A stretch of 8,178 bases of DNA from Dehalococcoidia bacterium (GCA_002700125.1 PACM01000016.1:15419-23596), one strand, 5' to 3'; positions 1-7,473 are shown, numbered from the stretch's first letter. A program made the numbers and translations. The notes: generated by a model not told the origin, from the letters alone.

Positions 1-660
1 TGGAAAATCTGGATAAAACCTGAAGAGCCAATTAGTTTCCAAGCAGGGCAATATTGTACGATAGGAGTAAACGGGCTTGAGAGACCCTACTCCATAGTAT
101 CTGCGCCAGATGAAGAATTAATTGAACTTTTTATAGAACTAATCCCGTCGCCGCAAGGACAATTGACTCCAGTAATGTATGAACTTTTTGAAGGTTCAGA
201 AGTGACAATTCGAAAAAAAACAAAAGGTCTATTTAAATTACAAGAAAAATTTACAAACCATATAATGGTATCTACGGTGACGGGTGTAGCTCCGTTTGTA
301 AGTATGCTTAGAGATGGCAAAATACTTAAAAATTCAAATTATAAAACATGGATTTTAGAAGGAGCCAGCTACATTGATGAATTCGGATACGACCAAGAAA
401 TCCAAAAATTCTCCGATTCAAATGAAAATATAAAATTTACTCCCACTTGTAGTAGACCAAGTGAAATCAGAAATAAAAATTGGAATGGATCTAATGGGAG
501 AGTAAATGAAATATTAAAATCAGTAATAAATAATATTCCAAACATAAATAAAGAAAATACAATAATATATGCCTGCGGACATCCAAAAATGGTAAGTGAT
601 GTAGCTAAGAATTACTCAAAGAAATTTAACTTCATAGAAGAAAGGTTTTGGAAAGCTTAA
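1..660 (+). CDS. Ferredoxin/flavodoxin--NADP+ reductase-like protein, 5' end missing
   Basis: The frame is open from base 1 to a TAA at 658-660, giving 219 residues of a protein that starts before the window. Numbered from base 1, residues 28-36 are RPYSIVSAP, the FAD-binding RxYS-type motif, preceded by AGQY at 15-18. TVTGVAP at 92-98 is the start of the NADP-binding half, CGHPKMV is at 192-198, and the protein ends with an aromatic-containing tail (ERFWKA). This order and the short C-terminus match the bacterial Fpr-type (subclass II) ferredoxin-NADP reductases, which transfer electrons between NADPH and ferredoxin or flavodoxin in the cytosol. E. coli Fpr has 248 residues, so only about 20-30 N-terminal residues appear to be missing. 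A TTG at 163 is in frame, but it lies after the FAD motif and is not a real start. A related flavin reductase or oxygenase reductase component is possible. The family call is firm; the electron partner is unknown. Confidence 0.85.
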   Translation, partial: WKIWIKPEEPISFQAGQYCTIGVNGLERPYSIVSAPDEELIELFIELIPSPQGQLTPVMYELFEGSEVTIRKKTKGLFKLQEKFTNHIMVSTVTGVAPFVSMLRDGKILKNSNYKTWILEGASYIDEFGYDQEIQKFSDSNENIKFTPTCSRPSEIRNKNWNGSNGRVNEILKSVINNIPNINKENTIIYACGHPKMVSDVAKNYSKKFNFIEERFWKA

Positions 661-692
661 GAAGTATTCGAATATTTAAGTGATCAATTCTA

Positions 693-710
693 GAAATCGA
701 AATCGAAATC
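693..710 (+). repeat. Three tandem copies of GAAATC
   Basis: Three perfect head-to-tail copies of the hexamer GAAATC occupy these 18 bases, in the gap before the oxidoreductase operon. The repeat is just upstream of the -10-like TATAGT at 714-719, where an activator or repressor could bind, or where slippage could change promoter spacing. It may equally be a chance low-complexity stretch in AT-rich DNA. Confidence 0.6.
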
Positions 711-744
711 AAATATAGTAGTCGTATCCAATTCATTCACAAAA

Positions 745-750
745 AGGAGA
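745..750 (+). promoter_or_regulatory. Ribosome binding site AGGAGA of the GarR-like gene
   Basis: AGGAGA lies 3 bases upstream of the ATG at 754 (4 bases after AGGAG). It is a strong Shine-Dalgarno match and fixes the start of the first operon gene. The spacing is at the short end of the usual range. Confidence 0.75.
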
Positions 751-753
751 AAA

Positions 754-1644
754 ATGGTAGAAAAAATAGGATTTATAGGTTTGGGAATTATGGGATCCCC
801 AATGGCAAAGAATTTGGTCGAAGCAGGTTATGAAGTCACTGCTTACGACATCATAGAAGACAATCTCAATAAAGTCGTAACAGCAGGAGCAAAAAAAGCG
901 TGTTGCGCAAAAGAGGTGTCAGAGAATAGTGACATAGCAATTACAATGGTCCAGAATTCACCTCAATCTGAAGCTGCAATACTCGGAGATGAAGGGGCTT
1001 TGTCTGGTGCAAATGAAGGGGATTTAATTATTGATATGAGCTCAATATCCCCTCTTGTATCACAAAAAATTGCAAAAAGTTGCAAGAATAGTGGAGTAAA
1101 TTTCTTAGACGCCCCTGTGTCAGGAGGAGAACCAGGAGCTATCGAAGGAACTCTTGCGATTATGGTAGGAGGGACATCAACAGATTTTGAGCGAGCAAAG
1201 CCAATCTTTGAAGTATTGGGAGCGTCTTCAGTATTGTGTGGAGAAATTGGTGCAGGAAATTTTACGAAATTAGCAAACCAAATGATAGTTGGTGCAAACA
1301 TACATATTTTGGCAGAGGCACTAACTTTAACATCTAAAGCAGGACTGGATCCAGAAACTGTTTTCAACGCAATAAAGGGAGGTCTTGCAGGAAGCAATGT
1401 AATGAATACAAAAGCCCCGATGATGTTTAATAGAAACTTCAACCCTGGTTTTAGGCTTGAATTGCATTTGAAAGATATAACGAACGCTATGGAAACTGCC
1501 AATGAATTGCAAATACCTCTTCAAGTCACAGCCAACCTCCACCAAGTTTTGAAAACTTTAGTTCTGAATGGCGGAGGCAAAGATGATCACTCAGGTATTC
1601 TAAAGTTTGTTGAGGGACAATCCGGAGTAGAAGTAAAAAAGTAA
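754..1644 (+). CDS. GarR/GlxR-like 2-hydroxy-3-oxopropionate (tartronate semialdehyde) reductase, 3-hydroxyisobutyrate dehydrogenase family
   Basis: A 296-residue cytosolic NAD(P)-dependent oxidoreductase of the beta-hydroxyacid dehydrogenase family. The N-terminal Rossmann motif GLGIMG is at residues 9-14. An acidic residue, D32, ends the second strand and suggests NAD(H) preference. The substrate-binding motif DAPVSGG is at 119-125. GAGNFTKLANQ (167-176 region) carries the catalytic lysine K172. The C-terminal helical domain has KAPMM (220-224) and PGFRLELHLKD (231-241). From memory, these segments closely resemble E. coli GarR, which reduces tartronate semialdehyde to D-glycerate; length is also the same (about 295). 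Hence the reductase call is preferred over 3-hydroxyisobutyrate, succinic semialdehyde or sulfolactaldehyde activity, none of which is excluded. It is the first gene of the operon, and the next gene starts 3 bp after its stop, so translation is probably coupled. Confidence 0.85.
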   Translation: MVEKIGFIGLGIMGSPMAKNLVEAGYEVTAYDIIEDNLNKVVTAGAKKACCAKEVSENSDIAITMVQNSPQSEAAILGDEGALSGANEGDLIIDMSSISPLVSQKIAKSCKNSGVNFLDAPVSGGEPGAIEGTLAIMVGGTSTDFERAKPIFEVLGASSVLCGEIGAGNFTKLANQMIVGANIHILAEALTLTSKAGLDPETVFNAIKGGLAGSNVMNTKAPMMFNRNFNPGFRLELHLKDITNAMETANELQIPLQVTANLHQVLKTLVLNGGGKDDHSGILKFVEGQSGVEVKK

Positions 1645-1647
1645 AAA

Positions 1648-2772
1648 ATGCTTGAAAGATTCCACATACCAGAAGAAGATGAAATCAGAGTAAATCCTGA
1701 AAAACTACGGGAGGTCTCAGAACAAATATTCATGAAATGTGGCATGAATTTTGCTAATTCTAAGATAGCTACTGACGTTTTGTTACAAGCAGACATTAGG
1801 GGAGTTGATACACACGGGGTTTCAAATATGCTAAGAAATTATGTTATGTATCTTACGGAAGGTAGTGCTAAACCAAACCCTCTCTGGAAAATAACAAGAG
1901 AAACTGAATCAACCGCGACAGTTGACTGTGATGAAGGGTTGGGTCTTGTTGTTGCACCTTTATGTATGGATATAGCAATTGAAAAGGCAAAGAAAACTGG
2001 TGTGGGATTAGTATCTATGGGAAATGGTCGTCACTTAGGAATGGCTGGTTATCACGCTATGAAAGCACTAAAGCACGATATGATAGGTACTTGCATGACT
2101 TCTTCAACTACAAATGTTGTTCCAACTTATGCAGCTAAAGCAGGACTGGGTACGAATCCTATTGCAGTCGCAGCACCTGCTCTAAATAAAGCTCCATTTG
2201 TCTTCGATGCCGCAACTAGCGCTATAGCCACCAATAAAGTTAGAGTAGCTCAAAGACTGGGAGTTCCTTTAGCAGCTGGATGGATAACAGACGAGAACGG
2301 GAACCCTATTATGGAAGAAACATCTTTGAATATCAAAGATGATCCAGATGAAGTTTCTAACCTACTCCAAACACCAGTTGGAGCTACTCGTGAAATAGGA
2401 TCTCATAAAGGCTACTCTCTTGGCATGGTAGTTGATATTCTAGGATCTATATTAAATGGTAGTCTCGCCGGACCATTAAGGACAATAAAGCAACACCAAA
2501 ATCACTTTGTTGCTGCTTATTCCATTGAAGCTTTCATTGATACTCAAACTTTTAAAAAGATGATGGATGAATATTTACAGGCATTAGAAGATCTTCCACC
2601 AGTAGAAGGACAAGAAAGAGTTTTATATGCAGGATTAATAGAGGAAGAGACTGCAATAGAAAGAAATAAAAAAGGGATCCCTCTTCACCCAGAAGTCATC
2701 AATTGGTTTGAAAGCATCTGCTCTGAACTCGAACTACCCTTTAGTTTGGTTGAAGATAAGAGAGATAATTAA
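1648..2772 (+). CDS. Ldh2-family (malate/L-lactate dehydrogenase family) oxidoreductase, copy 1
   Basis: A 374-residue member of the Ldh2 family (YlbC/YiaK/ComC-like), which is structurally distinct from classical malate and lactate dehydrogenases and oxidises 2-hydroxyacids or reduces 2-oxoacids with NAD(P). Family motifs appear in order: RGVDTHGVSN at 51-60 with the conserved H56, GNGRHLG at 125-131 with H129, GTNPI at 168-172, FDAATS at 186-191 with the conserved D187, and GSHKGYS at 251-257. Known substrates in the family include malate, L-lactate, ureidoglycolate, sulfolactate and 2,3-diketogulonate, so the substrate cannot be named. The start 3 bp after the previous stop, with only a weak purine-rich leader, points to translational coupling. 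The following gene is a paralogue sharing about 62 % identity over the first 178 residues by hand alignment (about 110 matches, no gaps). Its loop 151-157 (TSSTTNV) differs from that copy. Confidence 0.88.
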   Translation: MLERFHIPEEDEIRVNPEKLREVSEQIFMKCGMNFANSKIATDVLLQADIRGVDTHGVSNMLRNYVMYLTEGSAKPNPLWKITRETESTATVDCDEGLGLVVAPLCMDIAIEKAKKTGVGLVSMGNGRHLGMAGYHAMKALKHDMIGTCMTSSTTNVVPTYAAKAGLGTNPIAVAAPALNKAPFVFDAATSAIATNKVRVAQRLGVPLAAGWITDENGNPIMEETSLNIKDDPDEVSNLLQTPVGATREIGSHKGYSLGMVVDILGSILNGSLAGPLRTIKQHQNHFVAAYSIEAFIDTQTFKKMMDEYLQALEDLPPVEGQERVLYAGLIEEETAIERNKKGIPLHPEVINWFESICSELELPFSLVEDKRDN

Positions 2773-3914
2773 TGCTAGAAAGATTCCATGTGCCAGGTGA
2801 AGAGATTGTTTTAGTAGAAGAAAATCGACTAAGACACGTTACCGAACAATTTTTTGTAACTCAAGGGATGTCAATTGAAGACTCTAAGATAGCAACGGAT
2901 GTTCTAATATCCTCAGACTTAAGGGGCGTTGAGACTCATGGTGTTTCAAATATGCTAAGAGCTTATTTGGGTGCCTTTAGATCAAAAAATCTCAATCCTA
3001 AACCCAATTGGAAAATAGTCAGAGAAACTCCATCGTGTGCAACAATCGATTCAGATGCTGGATTAGGAATCGTGGTAGCACCAAAAGCAATGGAAATTGC
3101 GATCGAGAAGGCAAAAAAAACTGGAGTGGGCTTAGTCAGCTTAGGTAATGGAAGGCACATTGGCATGCTCGCCTATCACGCCATGATGGCTCTTGAGCAC
3201 GACATGATAGGCACCTGTATGGCGTCTTGTGGCCCTAGAATGGTACCTACTTTTTCATCTGAAGCGGCTATTGGAACAAATCCTATCTCATACGCAGCTC
3301 CCGCTGACAAACTTCCTCCATTTGTATTTGATGCCGCCATGACATCTGTTGCCGGAAATAAGATAGTCCTTGCTTCTAGGCTAGGGGTTCCCTTAGAGCC
3401 AGGATGGATTGCTGACAAAAGAGGCAACCCCATTATGGAAGAAGTTTATTTGAATGATTTTCCCGAATTTGAAAACGAATCTAAAAATCTTGAACAAAGG
3501 TATTCCTCAGGAAATATATCAAGTGCAGTTAGCCTACTCCCATTTGGTGCAACAAGAGAAATGGGTTCTCATAAAGGATATTCTATGGCAATGGTGGTAG
3601 ATATTCTAAGTGGCATATTAAATGGAAATAAAACTGCTCCTACTGGCGAATTTACAGGACAAGGACATTTTTTAGCTGCTTATTCAGTAGAGGCCTTTAT
3701 AGATACTAAGGAATTCAAAACCTTGATGGATCAGTACCTCCAAAGTTTTCTAGATCTTCCCTCCAATTCTGAAGGCAAAGAGGTCGTCTACGCTGGATTC
3801 TTAGAAGCAAAAGAGCAAGAAAAACGAATGAAACAAGGAATTCCTTTGCATCCAGAAGTAATAGATTGGTTTACTTCAATGTCAAAAGAGTTGAATATTG
3901 ATTCGTTAGTATGA
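2772..3914 (+). CDS. Ldh2-family (malate/L-lactate dehydrogenase family) oxidoreductase, copy 2
   Basis: A 380-residue Ldh2-family dehydrogenase, the tandem paralogue of the preceding gene; both begin MLERFH. The conserved residues stand at the same positions: RGVETHGVSN 51-60 (H56), GNGRHIG 125-131 (H129), GTNPI 168-172, FDAA 186-189 (D187), and GSHKGYS shifted to 265-271. Two differences stand out. The loop before GTNP reads ASCGPRM at 151-157 instead of TSSTTNV, and an acidic to polar segment between about residues 229 and 256 is 14 residues longer than in copy 1. Both changes fall in or near regions expected to shape the substrate pocket, so different substrate or stereochemical preference is a fair inference. 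Its ATG shares one base with the previous stop (TAATG), and its own stop overlaps the next ATG (ATGA). It is therefore translated with its neighbours. An active enzyme is likely; the substrate is unknown. Confidence 0.88.
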   Translation: MLERFHVPGEEIVLVEENRLRHVTEQFFVTQGMSIEDSKIATDVLISSDLRGVETHGVSNMLRAYLGAFRSKNLNPKPNWKIVRETPSCATIDSDAGLGIVVAPKAMEIAIEKAKKTGVGLVSLGNGRHIGMLAYHAMMALEHDMIGTCMASCGPRMVPTFSSEAAIGTNPISYAAPADKLPPFVFDAAMTSVAGNKIVLASRLGVPLEPGWIADKRGNPIMEEVYLNDFPEFENESKNLEQRYSSGNISSAVSLLPFGATREMGSHKGYSMAMVVDILSGILNGNKTAPTGEFTGQGHFLAAYSVEAFIDTKEFKTLMDQYLQSFLDLPSNSEGKEVVYAGFLEAKEQEKRMKQGIPLHPEVIDWFTSMSKELNIDSLV

Positions 3915-4930
3915 GAAATTTTAAATTCGTTTTCCTGCCATCTGTAAATAATGGATTTAAATTTGATCCTAGAACCGATGGCGCTGAGTTAATTCAATCT
4001 TGGATAGAAAGACTCAATGATAGCGAGGATTATCTTGAAATAATAGTGCCTGCAAACATAGAATCTGCTAAAAAAGAATTGCGCAATGCAGACGCTGTAT
4101 ATGGAATTTTGACACCAGAACTACTAGCAACTTGTAATAATTTGGAATGGCTACAAGCTCCGCAAGCAGCACCTTTTAATCCGTCAAGGTATTATTTTGA
4201 TGAATTAGTAGAACATCCGGTTAGAGTAACAAATTTCAAAGGAATATATAGCGATCATATATCCCACCATATTATGGCAATGGTTCTGTCGTTTTCAAGA
4301 AGCCTAAACATTTACATGCAACAACAATTAAAAAGTAAATGGCAACCTATTATTAATCCTAAAGGATCAACTAGATTCTTACCTGAAAGCTCTGCCTTAA
4401 TAGTTGGGGTAGGAGGAATAGGCGCTGAAACAGCAATTCATTGTGCAAATTTTGGAATGACTGTATATGGGATTGACTCGAAAATTAAAGACGCTCCGGA
4501 AGGAGTTGAAAAAATGTACGGCTCTGAAAGCCTGATGGAGATTGCAGAAAAAGTTGATTTCGTTATTAGCACGATTCCCCACACACCTGAAACCAAAGGA
4601 ATATTTAATTTTAATTTCTTCAAGAAGATGAAGAATTCCTCATTCTTTATAAACATTGGAAGAGGTCCGACAACTATATTAGATGATCTCCTTAAAGCAT
4701 TAGATTCTGAAGAAATAAGCGGGGCTGGTTTAGATGTATTTGAAGTCGAGCCGCTTCCTGAAAATCACCTACTTTGGAAACACCCTAATGTTATTATTAC
4801 CCCCCATATTGCAGCATATGATGTCCCATATTTAAATGACCGTCGATTTAATATAATTTTAAAAAATTGTAGATTGTTTGCTCAAGGCAAGGATCTTTTC
4901 AACGTTGTAGATAAAAAATTATGGTTTTAA
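3911..4930 (+). CDS. D-isomer-specific 2-hydroxyacid dehydrogenase
   Basis: A 339-residue member of the D-2-hydroxyacid dehydrogenase family (phosphoglycerate, glycerate/hydroxypyruvate and D-lactate dehydrogenases), which interconverts D-2-hydroxyacids and 2-oxoacids with NAD(P)(H). The nucleotide-binding motif GVGGIG is at 166-171. D189 at the end of the next strand suggests NAD(H). The three catalytic positions are intact: R251 in NIGRG, E280 in FEVEP and H299 in TPHIA. The substrate-binding domain is split around the Rossmann core, and the usual ACT or other C-terminal regulatory domain of some 3-phosphoglycerate dehydrogenases is absent. The position that is often AEH in the family reads SHH (118-120). 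The start overlaps the preceding stop as ATGA and no good Shine-Dalgarno is visible, so translation probably depends on the upstream gene. A glyoxylate/hydroxypyruvate reductase role would fit beside the GarR-like enzyme, but that is inference. Confidence 0.88.
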   Translation: MRNFKFVFLPSVNNGFKFDPRTDGAELIQSWIERLNDSEDYLEIIVPANIESAKKELRNADAVYGILTPELLATCNNLEWLQAPQAAPFNPSRYYFDELVEHPVRVTNFKGIYSDHISHHIMAMVLSFSRSLNIYMQQQLKSKWQPIINPKGSTRFLPESSALIVGVGGIGAETAIHCANFGMTVYGIDSKIKDAPEGVEKMYGSESLMEIAEKVDFVISTIPHTPETKGIFNFNFFKKMKNSSFFINIGRGPTTILDDLLKALDSEEISGAGLDVFEVEPLPENHLLWKHPNVIITPHIAAYDVPYLNDRRFNIILKNCRLFAQGKDLFNVVDKKLWF

Positions 4931-4942
4931 AATGTAAGTGAT

Positions 4943-4947
4943 AGGAG
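4943..4947 (+). promoter_or_regulatory. Ribosome binding site AGGAG that decides the ilvD start
   Basis: AGGAG ends one base before the in-frame ATG at 4949, too close for initiation there, but seven bases before a second in-frame ATG at 4955. The second ATG is therefore the more likely start of ilvD, and the protein would begin MPTKRENK. Confidence 0.7.
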
Positions 4948-4954
4948 AATGAAC

Positions 4955-6655
4955 ATGCCTACTAAACGAGAAAATAAAAGAGCTCTAGGAAAACACACAA
5001 GTTGGGAAACAACCGAAGGTGCAGCTAGGGCACCTCACAGATCAATGATGAAAGCTATGGGTCTAACTGATGAAAATATAAATGCACCATTCGTAGGAAT
5101 TGCATCAACTCACAACGAGGTTACACCTTGTAACGCTGGAATAGATCCATTAGTAGAACAAGTCAAACGAGGGGTTTTTGCTGCGCAAGGTACTCCATTT
5201 GTTTTTGGGACCATAACAGTCAGTGATGCAATATCTATGAACACTGTAGGGATGAAGGGTTCATTAGTCAGTAGAGAGGTAATAGCAGATTCGATAGAAA
5301 CTGTAATCTTTGCTGAAAGATTTGACGGTCTTGTTGCTGTCGCAGGATGTGACAAAAGCCTTCCAGGATCTATGATGGCTATTGCCCGACTAAATGTGCC
5401 ATCTGTATTCGTATATGGCGGGTCAATCTTGCCTGGAAATTTGGATGGAAAAACGATTCAAATACAGGACGTATTTGAGGCTGTAGGAAAACACCAAAAG
5501 GGTGATATATCTGATAGCGAATTGTATAAAATCGAATCTAGAGCCTGTCCGGGCCCTGGCTCATGCGGAGGGATGTTTACAGCTAATACTATGTCCTCAG
5601 TGGGAGAAGCACTGGGATTGAGTTTACCAGGATCTGCTTCCGAACCAGCTGTTGATCAACGTAAATCTGCGTCTAGTAGATTAGCTGGGGAAGCCGTTCT
5701 TAACCTCCTAAGAAAAGATATTAGACCATCTGAAATATTAACAAAAAAAGCTTTCGAAAATGCTGTTACCGTCGTAACTGCAATGGGAGGATCAACCAAC
5801 ACAGCTCTACATTTGCCTGCAATTGCTCACGAAATGGGAGTAGAACTTACTTTGGATGATATTCATGAGATATCAATGAGAACTCCTCATCTTGCAGACA
5901 TGAAACCTGCAGGTAAATATATCATGTACGATTTAGATAACGTAGGTGGAGTTCCATTAGTCATGAAAAGACTCCTGGAGCTGGGCTTAATTCACGGAGA
6001 CTGCATGACCGTGACTGGTAAAACTATTGAAGAAAATTTATCAGAAGTCGAAGACGACAAATCAGAAAACAGTGTCGTCAAATTGCCAAATGAACCACTG
6101 AGCCCAACAGGAGGACTAGTTATACTTCACGGAAACTTAGCTCCAGAGGGAGCTGTTCTCAAAGTTGCAGGACATAATTACGGGAAGAGTTGGTCAGGTC
6201 CTGCAAAAGTGTTTAACCAAGAAGAAGAATGTATGAGCTCTTTAAAGAAGGGTGGCATTGAACCTGGCGATTTCGTGGTCATACGATACGAAGGACCTAA
6301 AGGCGGTCCTGGCATGAGAGAAATGCTTTCAATTACCAGCGCGATAGTTGGTCAAGGATTAGGAGATAAAATATTCTTAATGACAGATGGCAGGTTTTCA
6401 GGGGCCTCACATGGACCTATGATTGGTCACGTAGGACCTGAGGCAGCAGTCGGAGGACCTATTGCAGCAGTTGAAAATGGAGACATTATAGAGATAGATC
6501 TAGAAAAATTTGAACTTAATATGAAAGTTTCAGATTTGGACATAAAGAACCGTCTTATCAGTATTAAGCATCCTGATCCTCCTTATAAATCTGGAGTCTT
6601 AGGAAAGTACATTAAGCTTGTACAGCCAGCATCAAAAGGAGCAGTTACAGGTTAG
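4955..6655 (+). CDS. ilvD: Dihydroxy-acid dehydratase (IlvD)
   Basis: An iron-sulfur dehydratase that converts 2,3-dihydroxy-3-methylbutanoate and 2,3-dihydroxy-3-methylpentanoate into the 2-oxoacid precursors of valine/leucine and isoleucine. Counting from the upstream ATG at 4949 (568 residues), the three cluster cysteines are C61 (TPCN), C134 (GCDKS) and C206 (GSCGGM), a pattern typical of the [2Fe-2S] type. K136 in CDKS is the expected metal-site lysine. DGRFSG is at 480-485 with the presumed catalytic base S484. The C-terminus ending in ASKGAVTG is a DHAD hallmark that argues against a sugar-acid dehydratase. The start is set at 4955 by Shine-Dalgarno spacing, giving 566 residues, a normal family length. 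It is the last gene of the operon, 24 bp after the dehydrogenase, and its last 4 bases overlap the convergent NYN gene. The family is certain; whether it also serves a catabolic role with its neighbours is open. Confidence 0.93.
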   Translation: MPTKRENKRALGKHTSWETTEGAARAPHRSMMKAMGLTDENINAPFVGIASTHNEVTPCNAGIDPLVEQVKRGVFAAQGTPFVFGTITVSDAISMNTVGMKGSLVSREVIADSIETVIFAERFDGLVAVAGCDKSLPGSMMAIARLNVPSVFVYGGSILPGNLDGKTIQIQDVFEAVGKHQKGDISDSELYKIESRACPGPGSCGGMFTANTMSSVGEALGLSLPGSASEPAVDQRKSASSRLAGEAVLNLLRKDIRPSEILTKKAFENAVTVVTAMGGSTNTALHLPAIAHEMGVELTLDDIHEISMRTPHLADMKPAGKYIMYDLDNVGGVPLVMKRLLELGLIHGDCMTVTGKTIEENLSEVEDDKSENSVVKLPNEPLSPTGGLVILHGNLAPEGAVLKVAGHNYGKSWSGPAKVFNQEEECMSSLKKGGIEPGDFVVIRYEGPKGGPGMREMLSITSAIVGQGLGDKIFLMTDGRFSGASHGPMIGHVGPEAAVGGPIAAVENGDIIEIDLEKFELNMKVSDLDIKNRLISIKHPDPPYKSGVLGKYIKLVQPASKGAVTG

Positions 6656-6676
6656 TTTAGGCCTACCAATTTTTTT
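6650..6676 (+). terminator. Weak candidate intrinsic terminator after ilvD
   Basis: GGTTAG can pair with CTACC (five pairs, one bulged T, seven-base loop), and a run of seven T follows at 6670-6676. This would place termination just past the ilvD stop. The stem is weak, and the T-run is also the complement of lysine codons in the NYN gene (IKKL), so it may owe its existence to coding constraint. Confidence 0.25.
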
Positions 6677-7473
6677 ATCCAGCTCTTTTTTGCATGTTGA
6701 CCATTAAGCTTTGGAGGTGCTGTGGATGGCGCTACTTCAGTCCTTTTAGACCTTACATTTATAGAAGATCTGCCCTTTCTGAAGCCACTACTCTTCGAAG
6801 AATAAGGTTTTTTAGTATTGCTCGAATAATAGGTCCGCTTTTTAGGCTTCTTATTCTCACCTTCTGGAGATGAAAACTCATCTTTTACCTCTTCTTTGTT
6901 ATAAGAATTTGAGGCCTTCCTTAAATCGGATTTGGTCATCCAAAGATTATTGAAATACGTTTTATTCAATTTGACGTGGAGGTCAGCTATTCTTGCTATC
7001 TCTGGAGATATATTTGAATCGAATGCAGCTATTTCTACATGCTTACCTTGATCTTTCGCTGCCTGAAGAGCTGGATAAAAATCTCCATCGCCACTGACCA
7101 ATATAGCGCTATCATACAGGCCTTCATAGGCATTCTTTAATATGTCTACCCCTATCATCATGTCGACACCTTTTTCAACCATGGCGTCTCCTCGTTGCTT
7201 TACTATACCTAATTTAACTTCAAAATAAGGTATCTCATAAAGAGCAGAAAGAAATTTTTCTTGATCTTTGGCTCCTTTTATACTTGAGTCTTGCTTAATG
7301 TTGTAATAGTAAGTTCTAACTAACTCTCTATCACCTGCTAATTTCTCGGCAAATTTACCAAATTTAATATCGTTCCGCGAAAAATGTTGGTTCAATACAT
7401 GATAGAAGTTACTTCCATCAATAAATACCATAACTCTCTCTTTGGAACTCTCTGTCGTAGTAGTGTCTGACAT
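6652..7473 (-). CDS. NYN/LabA-like domain protein (putative ribonuclease) with basic C-terminal tail
   Basis: A 273-residue protein of the NYN/LabA (DUF88) branch of the PIN-like nuclease fold. Residues 14-23 ([10 protein letters not shown]) carry the first conserved aspartate D19. [12 protein letters not shown] at 101-112 gives D104 and D110, and VSGDGDF at 126-132 gives D129 and D131. Together these are the expected acidic metal-binding cluster, so hydrolysis of RNA is plausible. The domain ends near residue 180. The remaining 90 residues are low-complexity and rich in K, R and S, with no predicted fold, and resemble a disordered RNA-binding tail. The start at 7473 is supported by GGAG at 7482-7479 with five bases of spacing. 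The gene is convergent with ilvD and shares its last 4 bp, and it is divergent from the propeller gene, so it is probably its own transcription unit. The RNA target is unknown. Confidence 0.85.
   Translation of the reverse strand: MSDTTTTESSKERVMVFIDGSNFYHVLNQHFSRNDIKFGKFAEKLAGDRELVRTYYYNIKQDSSIKGAKDQEKFLSALYEIPYFEVKLGIVKQRGDAMVEKGVDMMIGVDILKNAYEGLYDSAILVSGDGDFYPALQAAKDQGKHVEIAAFDSNISPEIARIADLHVKLNKTYFNNLWMTKSDLRKASNSYNKEEVKDEFSSPEGENKKPKKRTYYSSNTKKPYSSKSSGFRKGRSSINVRSKRTEVAPSTAPPKLNGQHAKKSWIKKLVGLN

Larger units (their letters stand above)
661..753 (+). promoter_or_regulatory. Intergenic region upstream of the five-gene operon, likely promoter
   Basis: This 93-bp gap is the only sizeable space before the tightly packed genes that follow, so the operon promoter most likely lies here, unless the reductase transcript reads through. 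It contains a perfect 10-bp palindrome TATTCGAATA at 665-674, a triple GAAATC repeat at 693-710 and a -10-like TATAGT at 714-719. No convincing -35 box sits 16-18 bp upstream of that -10. I see no stable GC-rich hairpin with a T-run, so no clear terminator for the reductase gene. The assignment rests mainly on gene spacing. Confidence 0.35.

Noticed and set aside
163..660. A complete short gene starting at TTG 163.
   Set aside because: The same frame is open back to base 1 and contains the FAD-binding RPYS motif upstream, so this is the end of a longer truncated gene.
665..674. Palindrome TATTCGAATA right after the reductase stop, considered as an operator or terminator.
   Set aside because: It is only 10 bp with no loop or T-run, and short perfect palindromes are common by chance in AT-rich DNA.
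693..710. The GAAATC repeats as part of a CRISPR array.
   Set aside because: The units are six bases with no spacers and there are no cas genes in the window.
963..1502. A 179-codon open frame on the - strand inside the GarR-like gene.
   Set aside because: It is fully antisense to a gene with clear family motifs, shows no recognisable domain of its own, and has no ribosome binding site that I could see; it is a shadow frame.
2963..3433. Two - strand open frames (2963-3166 and 3176-3433) inside the second Ldh2 gene.
   Set aside because: They mirror conserved parts of the Ldh2 protein and have no motifs or initiation signals.
5110..5355. An 81-codon - strand open frame inside ilvD.
   Set aside because: It lies opposite the conserved dehydratase core and has no independent support.
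4955..6655. Annotation as a sugar-acid (aldonate) dehydratase because of the neighbouring genes.
   Set aside because: The sequence carries DHAD features, including the ASKGAVTG end and family-typical length, so context alone does not justify the change.
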